A DNA stretch of 64,000 bases, taken from Oikopleura dioica (lineage: Eukaryota > Chordata > Appendicularia > Copelata > Oikopleuridae). The notes beneath the pieces were generated by a model. It did no database searches, was not told where the DNA came from, and saw only the letters and a program-made list of their open reading frames with translations. Below, in pieces: positions 57,201-64,000 of this stretch (the stretch's first letter is position 1; each line of letters starts with the position of its first letter). The stretch lies in NCBI GenBank assembly GCA_907165135.1, contig OU015568.1, positions 15,201,208 through 15,265,207 of the forward strand. The letters are read 5' to 3'. The translations under genes and the position numbers were made by a program.

Positions 57201-58931
57201 ATCAATAAGAACCGTTTCAATTTTACTGAATTTTTGTCGATATTTCGAGCGCTAAAATATTTTATTGAACATGTTGCTTCAAAACAAGCTTACTTGGTAA
57301 ATTGAAATTTCAACGGGAGCAGTAACATTCATCGTTGACTTGTATTTTCGCTTCGTTTTGAAAAGAATCTTTCCGGAACGCGTCTTATTTGAAATGAACC
57401 GACATTTTTCAAGCTGTTCTGTTTTGTCCCGCGCTTCTGTCCAGTTGAAGCCGAGCTCAACGCAGTAATGATCTTCGATTTCACGAAGACTATTCGACGG
57501 AGGGGGCCTTCCCTTCTTCCTTGGGAGGACTAGCTCTACCACTTCAAGCTCAAGCGATTCTCCTTTTTTCAGCCAAATATCTTCATCGACAGCTTTTGGT
57601 GGCGAAACATCAGGTGGGAGCTCTTCCATGCTTTTGCTTTTCGGCCGATTGATTCGATAAATTTGGTCGAGGATTTCCTCGTCGAGGAGTGAGCCACACT
57701 CGCTGGGAACATAATCAACGGACACTTCCAAATCTTCAAGTTGATTTCCCAGGACGAGTTCGGTCAATTTCTTGGACTGATAATTTTGAGTATTTGCGCA
57801 AGAAGTTGTAACTTGGCGATTGAGCTGGGGAACATTGTGCGTTGCTTGGTTTGATCTGTAATTGACATTTGGAATGTGAAAGTTTTCTTTATTCTGAGAA
57901 AAGTAAGTAGCGTTATTTTGCTCGAGTCGAAGTGGCTGCATAATATCAGCAATATCAGGGAGTGGAGGAATGTACAATTTAACTTCAGGAAGGTGCTTTG
58001 CCTGTCCGAGATTTGAAGGAATTTGCATTTTGGGACACTCTTGCGTTGGGGCTTCGAATTGAACAGTTTGCACTTCGATGGGTTGTGTTTTTTGGCTTGA
58101 TTCGGGAGTGAGATTGATTTCGTTTGTCGGTAGGATTGTTTGAGTTTTGTCGGAGAAATTAACGGCGAATTTCGAAGATGCATCGTAAGTTGAAGCGACG
58201 TTTTGATGCATCTGAGTTTGAACGCTTTCTGTTCTTTCTAGCAGTCGATCGATCGACGCTGCGATCTCTTTGATATTCGGAGCGCCCGGATCGTCTTTTT
58301 TCCCCTTCTTTTTGTTCTGTTTTGGGGACTTGCCTCTTGGAGAAGCTCTTTTCTTTGACCCTGATCGCGAGCGAGGGCATGATCTGGACCTGGATCTGCT
58401 GGACCCAGATGAAGACCTTGCCCTTCGTCGCAGTCCAACAAGTTCCAAGGACACGGGGAGTCGTCCAAGTCGATATCCTTCGACGGCATCGCGAATTTGG
58501 ACAGTTTCCTTTACTGGATTGTTTTCGGATAGCCTTTTTATCCCTGGAAGTGCAGCTGCGCCGATGATATCTCCGTGTTTGTCATAGAGACTCAACGTCA
58601 TCGTGCCCATATCAGTAAGGTAGCATTGGAGCTAAAGGAGAGAATAAAAATTAAGTTTAATAAAGTGCAAATTTACCGCTTTCTGAGGCCGCCTGATAGC
58701 ATAACTGGTGGTAGTCTTCCTCGTCGTCGATAGAGGCAAATCGACGCCGTCGTTTTTCTCACCCCACCATTGAACCGTCACTGCATGTCTATCCTCATTG
58801 TGCGGTTTGTACGAATGCAGGGGGTTCCATTCAACCGGTCCAAGAGTCAATTGCAAGTTGTTCCTTGTCCTGCCGGGGCACTGCGGCGGAAGTGACAAAT
58901 TCGATTTTATTTTTATCACTGGAAGAGGCAT
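54249..58931 (-). CDS. C2CD3: C2CD3-like centriole distal protein
   Basis: At least seven minus-strand exons; confirmed joints include 58631 (exon 2 start), 57294/57251, and others near 56950, 56570, 55580 and 55190. The N-terminus (VTVQWWGEKNDG, TTTSYAIRRPQKA, MTLSLYDKHGDIIGAAALPG) matches the first C2 region of C2CD3. A long Arg/Ser-rich stretch (58350-58430) and a low-complexity part follow, then C2-like domains (ELGFNWTEARDKTEQLEKCR, GWIEVHMHTLKCGFP). The C-terminal third is acidic and Ser-rich. C2CD3 builds distal appendages of the mother centriole and is needed for cilia. The start codon lies 96 nt after the DXO stop, behind a CCTCTTCAG acceptor, so DXO and C2CD3 may share an operon. 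A 39-nt GT-AG stretch near 54415 is a multiple of three and could be retained. Confidence 0.82.
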
Positions 58932-59026
58932 TTGCACATTTCTGAAGAGGTAAAAATTCAAGATTCTTTTTTCGAATTCGAAGGGGCGAATGAAAGACAG
59001 ACAGAATCAAGTTGGCAGTTGTTAAA

Positions 59027-60560
59027 TTAGTCTAAAACGATAGGTTCTCCTTCTTTCGTGGCGGCGACTTTTTCGGCGATTTCTGCTTTTTCCCGTTCAG
59101 CTTGGATTTTCGCTTCTGCAGCTTTTACTGCAGCACTGTTTATGTGATCTCGATACCAAGTAGGGAGGAAAAAGGTTTCTTCAAAGAAGTTAAAGAAGAA
59201 TTGTGACCGAAAATGGAACCTTTTTGCTGATCAGGGTCAAATGTGAAACAAACACCTTCCCATTCTGGATTCCATTCAAAAACGTAAGTGCAGTCGTCGA
59301 CTTTAGCCATCACATCTCTTACGAACGTCAAAAAGCGCTCAAGAAAACCGAGCATAGTCTAGAATAATTCATAAGAAAACAGGAAAATGGCCATTTCTTA
59401 CGCTTGGTTTCCAAGAATACGCTTCAAGAGCAGCTTGACGGGGCATAGATTGCGTTTCGATAATGTCCAAATTAGTCACAAATCCTCTATCGTCACGGAA
59501 AGCGGTCATGACCCGAGGGATGCCGGCGAGGAAGGACTGCGCCCACCATTTGCTCAATTTGTATTTTCTAAAGACTTCTTTTCTTTGTTTGTCTTTCAGC
59601 TCGCGTTGTGTTTTGATTTCGATGAAGTTCGACGGCGACGCGAATTTCTTATTTCAATTGTCAAAGTCTTCGTTCAAGATTCTAGACTATAATTTCTAGT
59701 ACTCCTAACCTGAGGATCAAGAGTGTGATCGACGCAGTCAACTTCAGCTCCATACATAAGTTGAATCTGCCCAAGCTGACTTCTGAAGACGCTGACGTAC
59801 TCACTATTTTCATTCACCGGTTCTTCAGGTCTTGGCGGACCGCCGGGTGTATTAGCTGTTAGAAATGTCTCAACCTTGCGTCCCCAGTAAATCGTCTTTT
59901 TGACCCAGTGTGGAAGCGATTCCAGGTCGGCGTGCTGCTCTTCTGTCTTGTACTCGCATAAGTAAATGGTCCCTTTGTGTTTGATGGCGAGGATGTTCCA
60001 TTGCGTTTTGTTGTCGAAAGGAGCATTCATGATTTTCGTCAGCACCCCTCTCCAAGTCACTACATGCGGCTGCGGAACTCCTTCGCCCGAAACTACGAAA
60101 CTTCTGCTCATAAAACTCCCTCAAGTGCAAATAGTAAACCTTTATCCCAATGAAGCGTCGCCCATCTGAGCAAATTATCGAGTCCCTCGAAATGTTTCTC
60201 GTCCTTTTTGACGTTATTCGGGTCATGCATTCCGTTGTTCAAGTTAAAATTTGGCCTTCTCATTTTTTGATTGAATTTATTCACAGGAGGTGCAAAATAT
60301 TTCAGCTCGGAATCGTCGTCTTTGAATTTGCGCTCCCCATCGATCGAGAAATGACCAACTTTTCTCGGCCGGTTGAACTTTCCAAGGGCTGAAATCAAGG
60401 AGGAATAATCATTTGATTGCTTGAAAGAAAAACCTTTATTCTGGCCTTTGGAAATGGAGTAGACTTCTTGCATACAGTTGAAGGAGTGCGGAAAGTACTG
60501 AGTGTTGGTAATCGGGGACGTCCCTTGTGGAATCTTCGCTGGGCCAGGTTCTAGCGACAT
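59027..60560 (-). CDS. DXO: Decapping exoribonuclease DXO/Rai1 family
   Basis: Exons include 60435-60560, about 60140-60388, a segment to 59710, 59647 downwards, and two more ending at 59027. Motifs: VVTWRGVLTKI, the acidic GAEVDCVD, FIEIKTQREL (ExK), KWWAQSFLAGIPRVMTAFRD and EWNPEWEGVCF, the conserved active-site blocks of the family in their usual order. DXO removes incomplete or NAD caps from RNA and degrades the body 5' to 3'. The C-terminus is extended by a Lys/Glu/Ala-rich helix (AAEAKIQAEREKAEIAEK). Near 60120-60140 the frame changes by -1. Either a 20-nt GT-AG intron, which is implausibly short, or one missing G in the GGG run explains it. Confidence 0.88.
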
Positions 60561-62180
60561 TCTAGCAAAATCTAATAGAGAGAAAGGTGGCAAATACGAG
60601 AGCTTTCGTCAGATAAGGTCGCCAAGGTTTGAGGAAATTTCCATCCGGCGTCGTGATTTCTAAGGCCACGTGTCTATTGAATATCCACAAGTCTAGTCAG
60701 AGATTTTCAAAACCAATACTCCAAAAAGTGAACAAATAATCTTGCCAGTGGCAATTCTAATCTAATTTCTAGCGCGCCACAACTGTAAGTAGAATTGATA
60801 TATCCTGAGTGTTGTGACTACGCAAAAAAATTCAAAGGGCACCCATCACGAGGACGAAAATTTGACCCAAGGCCAATAAGGGGATAATAAAAAACAAACG
60901 CCGGGTTCAGCACAATCAAACATCATCAAGATCGACGATTATTCTAGCGCGGCACTAGAATTATACACACACATTTTGATTTTTTTCTCGCTTTGGTGGA
61001 GTTGGTAAACTCATTTCTAAGGAAATTTGGGATCTTCAGGGAGCAGAAAAGAATTGCTAATTAGCTTATAATAACAGTAAGTGTGAGCACAGTCCCAATT
61101 CTTATGAATTTTTTGATAAAAAGAAAACAAACTGGGTTCTGCACTCTGTGTAGAAAATCTGATTCAGGTTCTGAAAGAGTTTAAAACAAAGTCGCGAAAC
61201 GGATTTTAACTTATGCACTTTCGAACCTGACTCAGGTTTTCGACACAGGTTGCCGGGTCTAGACCGGAAACATTTTGGCCTTAGAGATTTTTCAAAGAAT
61301 TTTATTCGAAAATAAAAAGAATTTTCCGGGTCATGAACTTTCCGACTAAATTTTTCGTGTCGAATTAATTTAGGGTCTAAATATTTTATCAAAATAAAAG
61401 TAAGTTCACCAAATTCCCCCGTGACGTCATAACCGCCAACGAGGCAGGTCTCGCGAATTTGAATCTGGCTGGTGGGGCCAATCTGTGCACGCTACTGTGT
61501 TCTCTTTCTTTCATCTTGATGAGTGCAAAGAGCGTCGCCAAATTCGCGCCCAGATTGGCCCCTCCGCGCTGATTCATCGTCCGTTGATTTTCCAACGAGC
61601 GCCTTTTCAAACTCGCCCCATTCGAAAATCGATAGTCTTTGAAGAGACCCACCTTTCGAATTTTTCAGAACCCGAAAATCAGCGCTAGAAAAACTGTAAG
61701 TATCGAAACAAGGAAGGAATTTGTGGCTCATCCGCCCACGCTGGATGGAAAAGTCTGCACACGGCGGCGGGGCAAGCTTCTTTCTTTCATTCACTAAAAG
61801 CGCCAAATCAAGAGAACACGCAAATAATTTTTTTTATTTTTTGTGAAAAAGAGAAGCTTCCTTTCAATTTATTATCAATTTTGATTTATGTTTTTAAGTA
61901 TTTTTAACTAATTAGAGAAATTAATGATCAATCTTAATCACTGGTTATCATAAAATTTACCGGTCATATTATTGAAAAACATTTTTGTAGAAAATGTAGT
62001 AGCCGCATGCGGCTTTGAGCGACAAACGAAGAAAATCGCGCTTCTCGATAATTATCATTTTCTAGCGCGCTAAAAATTCCCTTTTTCCCTCTTTCTACTT
62101 TCCCTCTTCTCCATTTCTTCAGATTCTCATCATCTGACTATTCCCTTTTCAGATTTTAATTTCTGTCCGTTTCACATTGA
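60561..62180. other. Divergent intergenic region between DXO and p53-family gene
   Basis: About 1.6 kb between two divergent genes. I see no supported exon. Two GCGCCAAA-type sequences occur near 61540 (on the complementary strand) and 61800; these resemble E2F sites but are too short to call. The p53-family ATG is preceded by CCCTTTTCAG about 30 nt upstream, a possible trans-splice acceptor. Confidence 0.5.
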
Positions 62181-63433
62181 ATGACAAACGCGATCACATC
62201 TGGACGAGTTAACTTCAAATCGAGAGAAGGTACTTTTGGAATGATGAATTCGACACAGTACACGCCCATCCAGCCCAGAATACCGACATTTGTCGCAGAG
62301 GCTGTTACAGAGACCCAAGAATCAGAAGGTAATCTCGATCTTGGCCTCAATCAGGATTTTGTCAATGAAAACCTGGACGACCTTTTTGGTTTCCAAGGCC
62401 ACACGATGGGCGAGCAATACGTCCAAGACACAGCGACAGAAATCGCCGCCCACCCGCTAGTGGAAACTCCGCCTCCTGAACAACTTCAGAGCACGCTCGA
62501 TTTTGTAAGTCTCTAACCCTCTTTTCTTCTTTCAAATACTCTTTTCAGAGCGGCGTTGCCAAGACAGAGCAAGGAATAGACGCCAACAAGATCGAGCTCA
62601 CATTTCCCCAGCATCCGCTCAAAGCGAATGGGATCTCGTACTTCAACGACAAGGGAGTTCTCTACGCCACGCATCGACTGAAAGATCAGAAACAGGTGCC
62701 GTTTGGAATCAGCGGGATCTCCGAACGAACCCATCCGGCTTTTATCGCCTTCATGTACGCCTCCATCCCTGGCAATCACCGAGAAATCACTGTCTGCCAG
62801 AAACACGCCACTGAATACATGTTGCAGAACGACTTCTTCATGAATATCAACTTCCAAGGCCAACAACTTACGGTCGATGAAAACGTCATCGTCGACGGTA
62901 AATACGTCCGTGCCCGTCGCCTCCCAATCGTCCACGAAATCGGCCGAGACAACGATAGGACTTATCATGTCATGTTCAACTGCACCAACTCCTGCTTGTC
63001 AAATCGCGAAGAGCGAAAGAAGCTGACCCTGAATGTCGTCATTTTGAACAAATACGACCGAAGCATCTTCAAGCATCTAACTCAGCGCGTGATCATCTCC
63101 GCCAATGCTGGCCGAGATGCCGGTGTCTTCAAAGGGGCAACTAAAAGGAAGAGTGAAATCGCCTCGACCTTCGACCCAAGCTACAAGAAAGAGCGACTCG
63201 AGGCAATTCCTTCGACACAGATCAAAGTAAAGACTCCCGATGGGGATTACCGCCCAGCAAACATCGGAGAGCGAATATCTGCCAGAGTCGGTGCTTACAG
63301 GAACTCCCTACCGGACTCAATGTCCGAGCCGATGAAGGACCTGAAACAGAAGGAAATGGAGAAGAGGATAGATGCAATGGTCCGCTGCCAGATCGAGACG
63401 CAGCAGCAAATAGACCAGGCATTGGAGACATAA
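62181..63433 (+). CDS. p53-family transcription factor
   Basis: Two exons (62181-62504, 62549-63433) encode about 402 residues. The N-terminal 110 residues are acidic (LNQDFVNENLDDLFGF) with FxxxL-type hydrophobics, like a transactivation segment. The DNA-binding domain follows in p53 order: VPFGISGISERTHPAF, YASIPGNHREITVCQKH, KYVRARRLPIVHEIGR, TYHVMFNCTNSCLSNREERK, KLTLNVVIL and VIISANAGRDAG. The four zinc ligands are kept (C-x2-H in VCQKH; C-x3-C in CTNSC). Human p53 has Arg273 and Arg282 in the last block; here those positions appear as Ile and Gly/Ala. I see no clear tetramerisation helix; the C-terminus is a Lys/Glu/Gln helix (KQKEMEKRIDAMVRCQIETQ). Nuclear stress regulator by family, but the DNA contacts are diverged. 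Confidence 0.85.
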
Positions 63434-64000
63434 AAGCAGCAGACAAACTTCGAACCCGATTGGTTATATGAAAAAGTATTGACTCTATTCACTGTATCTT
63501 CCTTATTTTTATTCAAGTTGGAACCCGGCCGGCTTGCCGTCAAACAACAATGGACATAAACGAATGGAACGATAAACGATTGCTGCAAAAACGAACGATA
63601 TCTGATACAACCGATGGCCCTGGTAGGAACGAAACTGAAAAAAACATGCAATTATATATGTATTATCTTAATTACTGGGCCCTTTTTACACCGCATTTTT
63701 TACGATACAAAAACACAGAAAACACTATCACATAAAAAAGACAAAACTCTTTAGAAAAAAAAACCAGCTAAAAATTTCAAAACTAGAAAAATTCAAAAAC
63801 TAGCCTATGAAAAAATTGCTTTACTTTTGTATAAGTTTGTCGCTTACTAATTTATTCGATTGAGTTGTGCCTTTTTTGCGACCTCGGGTCTCCTCTACTC
63901 AAGCAGGTCCGAGGTCAAACGAATATATCCTGTGTATATTACTATCTTGCGCCCGTGTATTTTATTTACTACAGTTTCACCGACCTTACTTTGACTCAAA
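63434..64000. other. 3' flank of p53-family gene with a stable hairpin
   Basis: No supported coding exon. A hairpin at 63880-63916 has an 8-bp stem GACCTCGG / CCGAGGTC with a 21-nt loop. Confidence 0.5.

Noticed and set aside
1-64000. CRISPR arrays, bacterial promoters, ribosome binding sites and tRNA genes
   Set aside because: The window is eukaryotic nuclear DNA; no regularly spaced repeats were seen, and no cloverleaf could be supported by eye. A tRNA search program would be decisive.

Overview
The window looks like nuclear DNA of a larvacean tunicate, most probably Oikopleura dioica. Genes are packed a few hundred bases apart on both strands. Coding exons are cut by tiny introns, mostly 40-50 nt, and many start codons sit just behind a TTTCAG-type acceptor, as expected for spliced-leader trans-splicing. 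The gene set is animal, with chordate-type members such as a connexin, C2CD3, TTC13 and a p53-family protein. Species assignment is inference; no database search was possible.

Layout. 1-2.1 kb: small membrane proteins of unknown role. 2.8-9.6 kb (+): a POGZ/ZNF280-like zinc-finger protein, a UBZ1-type zinc-finger protein and a TMED10-like p24 cargo receptor. 10.0-11.5 kb (-): a SUMO-interaction-motif plus divergent chromodomain protein. 12.6-17.6 kb (+): a tetraspanin fused to nine PDZ domains. 18.8-31.4 kb (+): AP-3 beta, two tandem VDACs, a Rab8/10/13-type GTPase, MYG1 and Pumilio. 31.4-34.7 kb: a gene desert holding a 956-bp terminal-inverted-repeat element and hairpins. 34.7-41.3 kb (+): a possible operonic run of TAF12, a J-domain membrane protein, a chromodomain protein, a YccV/FBXO21-like protein and TTC13. 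41.5-48.9 kb (-): a connexin, a phospholipase-A2-like secreted protein lacking the catalytic His, an Asn/Gln-rich protein and a GATAD1-like protein. 49.2-51.7 kb: an SLC25A15-like carrier (-) with an SLC35B1-like transporter (+) inside its last intron. 51.7-52.4 kb: a 710-bp palindromic element. 52.5-60.6 kb (-): a ZIC-like zinc-finger gene, C2CD3 and the decapping exonuclease DXO. 62.2-63.4 kb (+): a p53-family gene.

Three observations stand out. (1) At least five and probably six introns in five genes lack GT and follow AG|GA...AAAG|; they have short complementary sequences just inside both ends, as if their ends pair. (2) The tetraspanin with a nine-PDZ cytoplasmic tail is an architecture I do not know from any described family. 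(3) A 392-bp inverted-repeat element sits in a TTAA inside the TTC13 coding region; removing it restores an open frame, and it can be read as a newly gained intron. Exon boundaries below were built by hand from splice consensus, frame and family homology. Three single-base frame breaks lie in or next to homopolymers and may be assembly errors.
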